From Hippasteria phrygiana (Eukaryota > Echinodermata > Asteroidea > Valvatida > Goniasteridae): 64,000 bases of DNA. Position numbers and translations under genes: made by a program. Of the stretch, positions 23,801-29,764 are shown piece after piece. Where the stretch lies: the NCBI GenBank assembly GCA_037893225.1, contig JAZGUH010000556.1:310001-374000 (forward strand), read 5' to 3'. The notes under the pieces are model-generated. The model worked only from the letters and a program-made list of their open reading frames with translations. It made no database searches and was not told the DNA's origin. The first letter of the stretch is position 1; the number at the start of each line of letters is the position of its first letter.

Positions 23801-26800
23801 AGCAAATCGGGTAAAAAAAGAAAAAAAGCCCTTCGAAATTCCATGGGTATTGTAATTCCTCTTCCACCCTCACACCTCCCACCATCCACCCCCACCCCCA
23901 TTCCCAAAAAGGTCCACTTTTTTGTTCATTACCTGTTTTTATTTTATTTTAATTTTATTTTTTACGTCAAACAATCTACAATGGAAATTGACTCGGTAAA
24001 TTTAAATAAATGTTCAAAGTGAACAAAGAAAACTGGCAGGAGTGGGATTCGAACCTGCGACCTCCGGAATACCGTACCCGCGCTCTACCAACTGAGCTAT
24101 CTTGCCCTATGTTGGCGGTCTCCCAAATTGTCAGTATCTTAATTTTATTTTTTTATTATAATCGGTAAAGGTAAATGTTATTTTGATATGCATTCATTTG
24201 AAAGGTTACAATCACTCTCTCACCGGAGATATGTTGCTACTCTTAGTCAGTTCTACAGATATTTTCATGGTAAATGTTCCACCGGCTTGTCCAGCTTGGT
24301 TCCTCCAGTTTGAGCGTGAAACTCAGCTCTCCGTCTGTTCCAATATACTACTTGTACCTAGATGTAGAACGAAAAGCTGTGAAAATTCTGTGCGTGGTGC
24401 ATTTTTCCCTTCAGCTGACAATCTTTCCTGCTTTAATAGGAATATTAATTCCTACCTCTTACATTTTTAATTCATTTTCCCTTTGTAGCTCCATACCTCG
24501 AGTGGCTTTTTAGCAGAGTTGTAATCGAGTCAATCACAAGTCAATCTTAAGTCAGCTCACCAGCTACATGGGATGAACAATGAAAAAGGAATGCTTTTGT
24601 TATACAGTGTGTTTGAATAGCTTGTTACATGGATTGAGACCAGAATTGTGAAGTGACTTGTGAAGTGACTTGTGAAGTGACTTGTGAAGTGACTTGCGAT
24701 GTGACTTGCGATGTGACTTGCGATGTGACTTGCGATGTGACTTGCGAAGTGACTTGCGAAGTGACTTGTGAAGTGACTTGCGAAGTGACTTGTGAAGTGA
24801 CTTGTGAAGTGACTTGTGAAGTGACTTGTGAAGTGACTTGTGAAGTGACTTGCGATGTGACTTGTGATGTGACTTGTGATGACTCAATTAACAACTTTGC
24901 TATTCGGGACGAACTTGCATTAAAAAAAACTAAAGAAAAACTAAGCCCAGCCAATGGTTAAAACTGCTCCCAATGGAGGCCCTTTTTTAAAACAAATAAA
25001 TAAAAAAACAAAAAATCAACCAAATCCACTTTATCATGAACAGCAGTTATAAGTCAAAACTGGGGTATAAATGGAGACTGTACAGATGTATAATAAGCAC
25101 GTCGTCAGTATTCACTATAGTTATAATTGATACATCAAGGTTCACGTGGCCTACTTGTATTTAACAGTCCACTTATATCTGGGCATATGTACACATAGAT
25201 GTACGCGGAGTTGGAAGCCACACAGCATGCCAGTTTTTATTTCTGGGTTATCCAAATATTTGCAGACACGTGGTTTTGAAAGTACAGCGTCCAATTTTGA
25301 AGATTTAAGATGAGCCTGTGGAGTATATACATCCCTGCTGGGAAAAAAAATCGCTTATGTATACATACATGTTCATGTACAGCTAGTTTTATAGTGTATA
25401 CGTGTGCATGTCTTCCAGTTTCCTATTGGATACTTTGGAGTTGAAGATTGTGTAAAGTTGTGATAAAAGAGCGTGAAACATTGATTAAAATCATGGTTCA
25501 GCCAAGCTAGTGGAAGAGGCTTCAGTGGACAAACCGATTTTGCATATATTGAAAGGTAATATATAAACATCAGAACATATAGAAAAACTACCAAATTATG
25601 AAATACATTTTCAAAGTGAACAAAGAAACTGGCAGGAGCGGGATTCGAACCTGCGACCTCCGGGTTACCGTACCGGCGCTCTGCCAACTGAGCTATCTTG
25701 CCCTATGTTGGCGGTCTCCCAAATTGTCGGTATCTTTCTTCAGAACTAAGCATGCATGGTCAGAACTAAGCGTGCATGCTCAGAACTAAGCATGCATGCT
25801 CAGAACTAAGCATGCATGCTCAGAACTAAGCATGCATGCTCAGAACTAAGCATGCCTGCTCAGAACTAAGCATGCCTGCTCAGAACTAAGCATGCATGGT
25901 CAGAACTGCGCGCGCATGCTCAGAACAAGCAAAAAAAAAAAAGCCGATATGTTTGCTGCCTTCCAGTTTCTCAAAAGTCTCCCATTGAGGTTATATTTTT
26001 TTTCTCTGGTGATTTTATTTAGTGGTTCATTGTAAAATATATTAAATTAAATTGCGACCTTAAGTGATGTACAAGTCCTTTGTGCTCTGAGCCGCCATTT
26101 TCCCTTTTAAAATTTGTTTCATGTAGACAACTGGAGCCTATATTCTTGACCATCTGAAACTCATCATGGTGCACTCGGAGAACAACAAGATGAACGCCTA
26201 CAACATCGCCGTCTGCTTCGGCCCCGTGCTTATGAGCGCCGCCTCTTCGGGGAGCAACAGCGCCCTCAGTCGGGAGGTTGCGACGGGGAAGGATGCCGAT
26301 TATGAGAGGCACATTGAGGTGCTGCAGACGATGGTGGAAGTGTGGCCGGGCAAAAGCGGTAAGCCGGGGGGAAAATTGGGGTCAGGGGGAAAATAAGAGG
26401 TTCAAAGCGCATCAAGTGATGATCAAATAGATCGCAGAGTTAAATAAGGGTTAGTTTGGTTGAAAAATACAGTTTTTCTCTGTTGGTTACCAGGCTTTTT
26501 GTATTGGTTGTTGTGGTTACCATGAAAATCCTAGAAATTTTGATTGAAACCAAACTGACCCCTGACAAGAATAAGGAAACGCCAACAAATTTCATGTTGA
26601 TTGGCCAAAGCTTGTTGTGATGATTATGATTTTTTTCTTGGGAAGGGTGGGGGGGGGATCAAATGACGAAACTTGACTCCTATAAAAAAATTTCGGAGTC
26701 ACAGATTAATCGGTCCAGTGCCTCAAATATTGCGTGAAGCGCCGTGGCCACATGGGCTAGAGTACCCAGACTCAAGTGATCTTAGTGATACTACAGATTG

Positions 26801-27345
26801 TGGGTTTGAGGTCAGCCAGGGGTCATGGTGCTTGTGTCCTTGAGCAAGACACTTAATCACAAGTTGCTTCTCTTCACCCAGGAGTAAATGGGTACCTGTG
26901 AGGGCAGTGATGGTTATGTGTTTGATCAGCCCACGTGCGCTTAACTTGCAGCCGGGGCTGTATACTCCCCAGGGAGTTGAGGTTTAAGGAATGATTAATA
27001 GGCCTGATGAGCAGGGGTAATAATGGAGCTCCTTGCTGCGCATTGTGATAATGGTGGATATGTGCACTTTAAAAATCTGCATTATATATACTATAAATCT
27101 TCCGAACAGATAACTTGGCCAAGATTCAGCAACACCTTAAAAACCAGGAGCAACTACTAGAAGAGGAGGAACAGCGTGAGGCGCTGGCCGAACCCGACCA
27201 CGACCCCCTACTCGACCACGACCCACTACTGGACCACCAAGAAGAGGACAGCTGTTACCATAGCAACGACGACCTGAACGAGACACTGCGACCCAAGGAC
27301 GTAGACGAGGAAGACGAACCGCAACAACGGCAGCAACAGGGACAA

Positions 27346-27411
<66 letters not shown>

Positions 27412-27462
27412 GACGGCGACGAAGAATGGGACTCCGATACCTTGCAAGTATCGCCCTGTTGA
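1290..27462 (+). CDS. syd-1: SYD-1/SYDE synapse-defective RhoGAP (gene span, 5 coding exons)
   Basis: Orthologue of invertebrate SYD-1 (Drosophila RhoGAP100F; vertebrate SYDE1/2), a presynaptic assembly protein with a Rho-family GTPase-activating domain. Coding exons are 1290-2808, 20567-21547, 23653-23810, 26127-26358 and 27110-27462. All junctions are GT-AG, the phases (1,1,0,1) match, and the joined frame is 1080 residues ending in TGA. Seen in order: a PDZ domain at about residues 128-212 (LGFY binding loop, GDEILYVNN), a Ser-rich low-complexity linker, a C2 domain at about 615-725, and a RhoGAP domain at about 755-960. The arginine finger is R797 in GVYRVCGS, and the core motifs LRELPEPLF and NKMNAYNIAVCFGPVL are present. 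The tail is acidic with 23 glutamines. The PDZ-C2-RhoGAP order is the invertebrate arrangement; vertebrate SYDE proteins lack the PDZ. The start could be further upstream, because the frame stays open to the acceptor at 1265. Confidence 0.93.
3418..3592. mobile_element. piggyBac-like MITE, right end lost
   Basis: Begins TTAACCTCTTGAGTACGG and matches the complete 219-bp copy at 29765-29983 through the motif GGCGTCATCTGACCTGGTG. The right terminal inverted repeat and second TTAA are missing, so this copy is truncated. Confidence 0.6.
3595..3880. repeat. Degenerate AATCCTCCAAAATCCTCC repeat
   Basis: The phrase AATCCTCCAAAATC recurs many times with spacers of 20-50 bp, ending at GGTTAGGGTTAA. 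A similar phrase occurs near 7225-7400 inside another TIR element, so it is an interspersed low-complexity module. Confidence 0.55.
3956..4592. mobile_element. TIR element (GGGCTGTGCAT family) with a nested MITE
   Basis: The left end GGGCTGTGCATCCGAACC and the right end (reverse complement GGGGTGTGTATTTACGGG) form an imperfect inverted repeat. The related complete element at 20086-20491 has the same ends. A second MITE (4061-4402) is inserted inside. Confidence 0.55.
4061..4402. mobile_element. MITE with TTTTCACACTA inverted ends
   Basis: Left AGGTCTTTTCACACTAC and right GTGTGAAAACGCCTTT are inverted copies, each flanked by TA (4059-4060 and 4403-4404). The interior is rich in ACCCGTGT motifs in both orientations. 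It lies inside the 3956-4592 element, so it inserted later. Confidence 0.7.
4670..4790. repeat. Interspersed repeat fragment (GTTTAGCATCA)
   Basis: Shares GTTTAGCATCA and CACACCAGGTGCCATGA with an inverted, rearranged counterpart at about 8636-8815. No complete element is visible. Confidence 0.4.
4894..5081. mobile_element. Short palindromic MITE (CATGGTTGGCTGATTTAAAT)
   Basis: CATGGTTGGCTGATTTAAAT at the left is mirrored by its inverse at the right end (CAGCCAACCATG). About 188 bp, built largely of repeated TGATTTAAATC units, so nearly the whole element can fold on itself. Confidence 0.7.
5290..5412 (-). mobile_element. SINE fragment (CTTGAGCAAGGCAC type), antisense
   Basis: In reverse complement it has the GTGTCCTTGAGCAAGGCACT...GCTTCTCTCCACCCAGGAGTA module also present at 26725-27060 and 40330-40560, together with the GGGTTCGAGACC box-B-like motif. 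Confidence 0.55.
5917..6564. mobile_element. TIR element with repeated CCCTTCGTGAAAA motif
   Basis: The left end TATCGTCACCATTTTCACAA mirrors the right end (TTCGTGAAAACGGTGACGAT). Inside, the terminal phrase GCCCGTCCCTTCGTGAAAAC followed by CCCAGTTGACCTACTT recurs at about 6150 and 6275, so the ends have been duplicated internally. Confidence 0.6.
7165..7608. mobile_element. MITE with TGGGTCATTCTATAAATTTG ends
   Basis: The left end TGGGTCATTCTATAAATTTG and right end (reverse complement TGGCTCATTCTATAAATTTG) are inverted. Same family as the TA-flanked copy at 34176-34650. Confidence 0.7.
7885..8494. mobile_element. TIR element TTAAAGGGACACATTGC
   Basis: Starts TTAAAGGGACACATTGC and ends GCAATGTGTCCCTTTAA, a perfect 17-bp inverted terminus enclosing about 610 bp. 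I see no transposase, so it is non-autonomous. Confidence 0.75.
8636..8815. repeat. Interspersed repeat fragment, partner of 4670-4790
   Basis: Contains GTTTAGCATCACAGG and, inverted relative to 4670-4790, TCATGGCACCTGGTGTG. Next to it (8813-8845) is the short perfect palindrome CCAACGATTGTCGGCCGACA continuing to ATCGTTGG. Confidence 0.4.
10203..10432. mobile_element. TTAA-flanked MITE (TTAACCCTAAC ends), nested
   Basis: Begins TTAACCCTAAC and ends GTTAGGGTTAA; 230 bp. The same interior (GGCACATTCTTTG.ACTTGGACA, CAAAATTCAACACAA) occurs at about 34338-34560 inside a different TIR element, which shows independent mobility. TTAA at both ends suggests piggyBac-type insertion. Confidence 0.65.
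10465..10566 (+). pseudogene. Transposase N-terminal remnant (HTH, DUF4817-like)
   Basis: A 33-residue open frame starting ATGACAGTTGAACAG. Peptide MTVEQRVLIVETFHQTGS matches the pattern of the helix-turn-helix at the start of DUF4817-containing transposases. It stops at 10566 with no catalytic region following, so it is a relic inside the 9840-10815 element. Confidence 0.5.
10819..12611 (+). mobile_element. Complete Tc1/mariner transposon
   Basis: A 1793-bp element. The left TIR CACTGGCGTGCAAAAGTCGT and the right TIR (reverse complement CACTGGCGTGCAAAAGTCTT) agree over about 28 bp with one mismatch. TA dinucleotides flank both ends (10817-10818 and 12612-12613), the expected target duplication. 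It carries one uninterrupted transposase ORF on the + strand, matching the SYDE transcript sense. Intact TIRs, TSD and ORF suggest recent insertion. Confidence 0.93.
11258..12328 (+). CDS. Tc1/mariner transposase, uninterrupted ORF (DD46E spacing)
   Basis: Cut-and-paste DNA transposase that binds the TIRs and excises the element. From ATG 11258 it is 356 residues; an in-frame ATG at 11222 would add 12. The N-terminal half has two helix-turn-helix regions (REVARRLGISDSTVRYNLRK, then VHRSTVSRRLAEAGLFGR) joined by a GRPR-like linker (SGRPRATT). Catalytic residues are D157 (WSDESRF), D247 (QHDNAPPHTA) and E294 (SPDLNPLENLW). The first spacing (89 residues) is normal. The second is 46 residues where classical Tc1 has 34; the excess lies in ADPTPEFIQEMGGSW. 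There is no frameshift or stop. It is a selfish-element gene, not a host gene. Confidence 0.93.
   Translation: MAGKTPLTDHEKGMLQALHEEGHSAREVARRLGISDSTVRYNLRKLQEHGSMDTLPRSGRPRATTDRDDRDDRHLVMSSRRNRFMTAPELAVDLANTSGVEVHRSTVSRRLAEAGLFGRVARHKPRLTDVHKQRRLVWARLHLNWTPADWDRVIWSDESRFQLFQSDGRVYVRRSVGEEFSEACTVPSVKHGGSGIMVWGCMGSSGVGCLVWVKENIYAMIYVEILRDHLLPSAHHLVGPNFIFQHDNAPPHTALFTREFLADPTPEFIQEMGGSWQFEVMEWPAQSPDLNPLENLWGEMERRLQRENRPRNKDHLFEILKQIWEGMDRQVITNLLASMPRRCQAVIDARGAFTRY
12612..12815. repeat. TACATG/TACCTG hexamer microsatellite
   Basis: About 200 bp of TACATG and TACCTG hexamers with a few TACAATG interruptions, starting exactly at the TA that flanks the Tc1 element. All reading frames across it are open only because of the periodicity; it is not coding. 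Confidence 0.95.
13105..13565. mobile_element. MITE with TGTGACCCGCTCTG ends, copy 1
   Basis: Left TATGTGACCCGCTCTGAAAA and right (reverse complement TATGACCCGCCCTTGAAAAA) are inverted ends. The interior contains GGTATATTATGTCGCAAAAT and GCATATTAATTAGTTCTATG, shared almost base for base with 18411-18862. Confidence 0.8.
14000..15080. repeat. TACATGTA-rich low-complexity region
   Basis: Scattered ACATGTACATG runs (near 14020, 14500-14550, 14610-14630, 15015-15030) in AT-rich sequence, with paired CTACGTTCGAGGAC / CTACGTCCGAGGAC phrases near 14060-14190. No coding signal recognised. Confidence 0.5.
15430..16117. mobile_element. TIR element AAGCCGTGTCCGCACTGGAC, copy 1
   Basis: Left AAGCCGTGTCCGCACTGGAC and right GTCCAGTGCGGACAGGGCTT are inverted ends flanked by TA. 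The phrase GTCCGCACTGGACTT also recurs internally in both orientations, giving several nested hairpins. No transposase frame. Confidence 0.8.
16554..17244. mobile_element. TIR element AAGCCGTGTCCGCACTGGAC, copy 2
   Basis: Second copy of the 15430-16117 element in the same orientation, about 440 bp downstream, diverged by scattered substitutions and small indels. The intervening 16118-16553 is not repeated. Confidence 0.8.
18411..18862. mobile_element. MITE with TGTGACCCGCTC ends, copy 2
   Basis: Near full-length copy of the 13105-13565 MITE in the same orientation, with left TATATGTGACCCGCTCCGGA and right GAGCGGGTCACATA ends. Confidence 0.8.
18857..19085. mobile_element. Inverted half-copy abutting the 18411 MITE
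   Basis: Starts TATGTGACCGGCTCTGCAAG directly at the end of the preceding MITE. It continues with sequence matching the reverse complement of that family's right half (CACATAAGTCACTGTATGCT, AGAGGGTGAGAAATT), so the two form a tail-to-tail pair. Confidence 0.55.
19135..19235. repeat. Interspersed repeat (CAACACAAGGCCAAAA)
   Basis: TATGGGTATCACCAACACAA...GTGTGGGCTACAAAAGACAAG-type sequence, also at 54985-55065 and, inverted, at 45550-45600. The associated module GAAAGATTATAGTTGGAAGG at 19586 recurs at 55100. Probably the 3' part of a SINE or LINE. Confidence 0.5.
20086..20491. mobile_element. TIR element GGCCTGTGCATTCACGGG
   Basis: 406 bp flanked by TA (20084-20085 and 20492-20493). Ends GGCCTGTGC and GCACAGGCC are inverted, with subterminal CGGGTACCCG palindromes. 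Lies 75 bp upstream of the SYDE exon 2 acceptor. Confidence 0.7.
20567..21547 (+). CDS. syd-1: SYDE coding exon 2 (C2 domain and start of RhoGAP)
   Basis: Residues 507-833, joined in phase 1 from TTGCAG to GTAAAT. It encodes a basic linker (KPSPDKKTRRISASKP), the C2 domain (GILTLHLYGSRKM ... SYTDWDTNRQKLCYKAV) and the first half of the RhoGAP domain, including arginine finger R797 in NMVGVYRVCGSAKRKKRL. GC content is much higher than in the flanking introns. Confidence 0.95.
21548..23652 (+). other. SYDE intron 2
   Basis: Phase 1 intron (GTAAAT to TTCAG). Contains a poly-G family fragment at 23465-23535 and a partial GGGGTGAGATTT repeat at 23210-23330. The rest is AT-rich with nothing recognised. 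Confidence 0.8.
23465..23535. repeat. Poly-G-tract repeat family fragment
   Basis: CACACGAAAAGGGGGGGGGT followed by TCCAAGTGCAGTGAATAGGA matches copies at 48420-48495 and, inverted, 51385-51490, each with a G homopolymer at the same place. Confidence 0.55.
23653..23810 (+). CDS. syd-1: SYDE coding exon 3 (RhoGAP middle)
   Basis: Residues 834-886: GVLKDYLRELPEPLFTTKMC through SLPPANR. LRELPEPLF is the hallmark RhoGAP helix. Acceptor TTCAG, donor GTAAAA, entering in phase 1 and leaving in phase 0. Confidence 0.95.
24020..24140 (-). mobile_element. tRNA-derived SINE, copy 1
   Basis: On the - strand it reads AAGATAGCTCAGTTGGTAGA (box A) and GGTCGCAGGTTCGAATCCCA (box B), about 75 bp of tRNA shape. 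A conserved non-tRNA leader follows on the + side (ATGTTGGCGGTCTCCCAAAT) and a tail GAACAAAGAAAACTGGCAG lies on the other. Four copies occur in the window. Confidence 0.85.
24337..24480 (+). mobile_element. Non-LTR retrotransposon 3' fragment
   Basis: Encodes VPRCRTKSCENSVRGAFFPS-like sequence followed by CFNRNINSY. It resembles the C-terminus of the reverse-transcriptase fragment at 42707-43330 (VPRCRTKSYSNSFFPTF) and the fragment at 63690-63890. Heavily truncated. Confidence 0.6.
24511..24902. mobile_element. TIR element with internal 12-bp minisatellite, copy 1
   Basis: Ends AGCAGAGTTGTAATCGAGTC and (inverted) AGCAAAGTTGTTAATTGAGT are flanked by TA. Inside are a unique segment (AGCTACATGGGATGAACAAT, TTGAGACCAGAATTGTG) and a minisatellite. 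The full counterpart in opposite orientation is 62652-63077. Confidence 0.8.
24645..24880. repeat. 12-bp minisatellite (GTGACTTGTGAA)
   Basis: About 19 tandem copies of GTGACTTGTGAA with variants GTGACTTGCGAA and GTGACTTGCGAT, clustered so that the GCGAT variant forms an internal block. No spacers, so not a CRISPR. It lies inside the 24511-24902 element. Confidence 0.95.
25612..25735 (-). mobile_element. tRNA-derived SINE, copy 2
   Basis: Same structure and orientation as copy 1 (box A AAGATAGCTCAGTTGGCAGA, box B GGTTCGAATCC, flank GGCGGTCTCCCAAATTGTCG). Immediately followed by the 20-bp minisatellite. Confidence 0.88.
25738..25926. repeat. 20-bp minisatellite (CAGAACTAAGCATGCATGCT)
   Basis: Nine or so tandem units of CAGAACTAAGCATGCATGCT, each containing the palindrome GCATGC. 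A related short array is found inverted at 55390-55460. It starts right at the SINE end. Confidence 0.93.
26127..26358 (+). CDS. syd-1: SYDE coding exon 4 (RhoGAP C-terminal part)
   Basis: Residues 887-963: TTGAYILDHLKLIMVHSENN, then KMNAYNIAVCFGPVLMSAAS, the conserved last RhoGAP helices. Acceptor GTAG, donor GTAAGC, leaving phase 1. Confidence 0.95.
26359..27109 (+). other. SYDE intron 4
   Basis: Phase 1 intron. Its second half is the SINE-like repeat at 26725-27060; the first half has nothing recognised. Confidence 0.8.
26725..27060 (+). mobile_element. SINE (CTTGAGCAAGACACTTAATC type)
   Basis: Contains a degenerate tRNA-like head (GGGCTAGAGTACCCAGACTC, GTGGGTTTGAGGTC) and the body GTCCTTGAGCAAGACACTTA then GCTTCTCTTCACCCAGGAGT, ending in CATTGTGATAATGG. 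Fragments are at 5290-5412 (antisense) and 40330-40560. Confidence 0.7.
27110..27462 (+). CDS. syd-1: SYDE coding exon 5 (acidic polyQ tail)
   Basis: Residues 964-1080. Enters in phase 1 (D N L A K I Q Q H), then Glu/Asp-rich sequence with a DHDPLLDHDPLLDH internal repeat and 23 consecutive Gln (27343-27411) encoded by a CAG block followed by a CAA block. The C-terminus is DGDEEWDSDTLQVSPC and stop TGA. The tail is less conserved than the domains but is needed to close the frame. Confidence 0.9.
27343..27411 (+). repeat. CAG/CAA polyglutamine tract in SYDE
   Basis: 69 bp: two CAA, about nine CAG, then about twelve CAA codons, giving 23 Gln in frame. The split into pure CAG and pure CAA blocks suggests slippage within each block. 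Confidence 0.95.
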
Positions 27463-28043
27463 ATGCATGTCAGCGCAATACACAAACGGAATTTTTAGCA
27501 GAAATGTCGTGCTAACTGAACAGCAAAATTTGCTTAAAGCTTTTGTGTATTTCATGGCTGGTCTTGCTAATACATGCGTTGAAATTTCTATTTAAACTCA
27601 TTGGTTTAAGCAAATTCTGCTTCAGAAGTTAGCGAGCTCGTTCCTGTGCTTATTGATTACGGTCTCTATTCAGTAGAGGAAGGTTTGGTTAGCAGGAAAT
27701 CATGTGCTTAGCAACCTTGTAAAATTGGACTCCCATGTACCTCATAACGTTGGCTAGAATAATGTTGTCAGTCTTATCGCGAATTTGGTCAGAAAGAAGA
27801 TTTTATTGTTATCAAGGGGGCAGCTTGATTTCAACTCTATCAACAGGGCTTAAATTTCATAAAAAGTATCCCCTGGACCGTCGGGCTGAGATCACATGTG
27901 ATCCACTGCACCATAGTCATTTTTCAGGTCAATCGTCTGTCCAAATTCAACAAAGGACGTTCTGTGCAAGTGTGCTGTTTTATCTATATTTTACAACTGG
28001 AATCCCAGTTTGTCAGTAATTGAAAATTTGTCAAGTGAAAGAA

Positions 28044-28049
28044 AATAAA
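28044..28049 (+). terminator. Candidate SYDE polyadenylation signal
   Basis: AATAAA 582 bp after the SYDE stop, in GAAAATAAACAAAG. The position is plausible for a 3' UTR, but no transcript evidence is available. Confidence 0.35.
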
Positions 28050-28099
28050 CAAAGCCGACTTCAATTCAGAGTATAAAATCTGAGATTAACCTCAACCCT

Positions 28100-28372
28100 A
28101 AGCCTGCTGAATGCAACATAATGCACTGATGGTCAGAAGTTGTTGCGAGTTGTTGCATTTAGCAGTCAAGGCATGTCTCCTGGTCTGATGCATTCTGTTG
28201 CATTTAGCAGGCTAACGGGAAGCACAAGATGCACATATAAGCATCCAGCAACAAGGCTGGTGCGTATGAGTTCACTGCACAATGCAACAGAATCCACTGT
28301 TGCATGTTGTTGCATTTAGCAGGGTTCTTATTTAAAGCAGTGGTTGCATTCTGTTGCATTTGGCAGGGTGCT
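28100..28372. mobile_element. MITE with CCTGCTGAATGCAACA ends
   Basis: Left CCTGCTGAATGCAACATAAT and right (reverse complement CCTGCCAAATGCAACAGAAT) are inverted. TGTTGCATTTAGCAGG recurs three times internally, in the right half. Confidence 0.6.
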
Positions 28373-28849
28373 CAGAGAATACCTTACTTCGTGCCCCCAC
28401 GAAGGGTTAAAAATGTAAAATTATTTGCAGTAAAAAAAAATCACAACCCCACTGGTCTACTTTGGTCTTGGAGGTATCTAGACCAATCCCTGAGTTTAAT
28501 ACTTGACTTGGTCCACCGGTCCAGTACGAATGTCTACCCCTGAACAAGTAGATCAGTAAGAGAAAAACCCTTCTGGTTTTATTTTCTGTGTCGCTTGTCA
28601 TATCACCGCTCTTTTTGTAGATCTACAGCTTTGCCGTCAAATTTAGGCGTGGGTCATACCCTACTAAAAAAAAAAGGATAATTTTTAGAAGTACCAGCAC
28701 TTAAACGTGTTTACTCGGTTCACTGTTGCTGGCCTAATACCAACATGCAACTACATTGTAACTTCCTATTGTGCACACTGGTTTTATTTAGTGTTGGTTC
28801 AATGTTTGTTCAAGCGAGCTACTCTTGTGAGACGTAGTGTGGCTAAAGC

Positions 28850-28930
28850 AGAGTTGTCAATCGCAAGTCAGTCACAAATAAGCTCACAAGCTGCAGGGGA
28901 TGAACAGTGACAAAGGAATGCCTTTGTCCT
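28850..28930. mobile_element. Fragment of the AGCAGAGTTGT TIR family
   Basis: AGCAGAGTTGTCAATCGCAA followed by GATGAACAGTGACAAAGGAA matches the unique part of the elements at 24511 and 62652 but lacks the minisatellite. A further fragment lies at about 36000-36170 (GGATGAACAATGACAAGG, CTTGTGATGGACTTGTGATG). Confidence 0.55.
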
Positions 28931-29040
28931 AGGAAAAAGAGGCATTTCAATTTAGAATATTGCAAATGGATGACCAAAGTAATTATGGAAAAAATTTGAC
29001 CTCAAATTCTGATGAATGTATTGGTCACATTGTTATATTA

Positions 29041-29470
29041 AAGGTAAAGACAAACTAAAGAGTCCGTTGCTAGACTAGTCCGTGTTTGGTACCATTCACA
29101 TTGCTATAAGGTAAAGACAAACTAAAGAGTCCGTCGCTAGACTAGTCAGTGCTTGGTACCATTCACATTGCTACAAGGTAAAGACAAACTAAAGAGTCCG
29201 TCGCTAGACTAGTCAGTGCTTGGTACCATTCACATTGCTATAAGTTAAAGACAAAATAAAGAGTCCGTCGCTAGACTAGTCAGTGTTTGGTACCGTTCAC
29301 ATTGCTCTAACTCTAACAGTGCTGAATCCATCAATATCAATACGAATTTCCACACACCCTGGAGGGTTAGGGATAAGGTAAACACAAACTAAAGAGTCTG
29401 TTGCTAGACTAGTCCGTGTTTGGTACCATTCACATTGGTATAAGGTAAAGACAAAGTAAACAGCCTGTCA
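29041..29470. repeat. 67-bp tandem repeat
   Basis: Four consecutive units of about 67 bp (AAGGTAAAGACAAACTAAAG, AGTCCGTCGCTAGACTAGTC, TTGGTACCATTCACATTGCT), then a short unrelated insert and one to one and a half more units at 29375-29470. Unit identity is high, so the expansion is recent. Confidence 0.9.
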
Positions 29471-29559
29471 CTAGCGTTTTTGTCGTCAGTGTTTTTGTAC
29501 CGAGACATTAACATAAAAAGTGATAACAATTGAGACTGGCATGCCCTTAGGGCTATTCG

Positions 29560-29670
29560 AATATACCGAATATTTGAATATTCGATCATCAACCAAATAT
29601 TTGAACACCTTTCTGCCAGTTCGATTATTCGTCAAACAAACCACAAGGTTCGAATATTCGACACAAGTAT
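29560..29670. repeat. TTCGAATATTCG palindrome-rich fragment
   Basis: Clustered TATTCGAATA / GAATATTCG motifs in both orientations, likely a decayed MITE that can fold. No clear boundaries. Confidence 0.35.
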
Positions 29671-29764
29671 ATATGCTAATAGATTAGCAATTCAATTTGA
29701 AAATTTGTTTTTCGGGGTGGTACACACCAAGAAGCAAAGACGTAGCAGTTTTAAGTTAATATTC

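Larger units (their letters stand above)
23811..26126 (+). other. SYDE intron 3
   Basis: Phase 0 intron. Carries two antisense tRNA-derived SINEs, a LINE 3' fragment, a 12-bp minisatellite-bearing TIR element and a 20-bp minisatellite, all listed separately. Bases 24,960-25,600 hold nothing recognised. Confidence 0.8.

Noticed and set aside
24600..24961. Open frames of 95-109 codons and a CRISPR-like look at the 12-bp array
   Set aside because: Direct tandem units without spacers inside a TIR element; a eukaryotic minisatellite, not a CRISPR or gene.
25612..25735. Functional tRNA genes at the four SINE loci
   Set aside because: Box A and box B are present, but conserved non-tRNA flanks, variable stem positions and shared tails mark them as SINEs.
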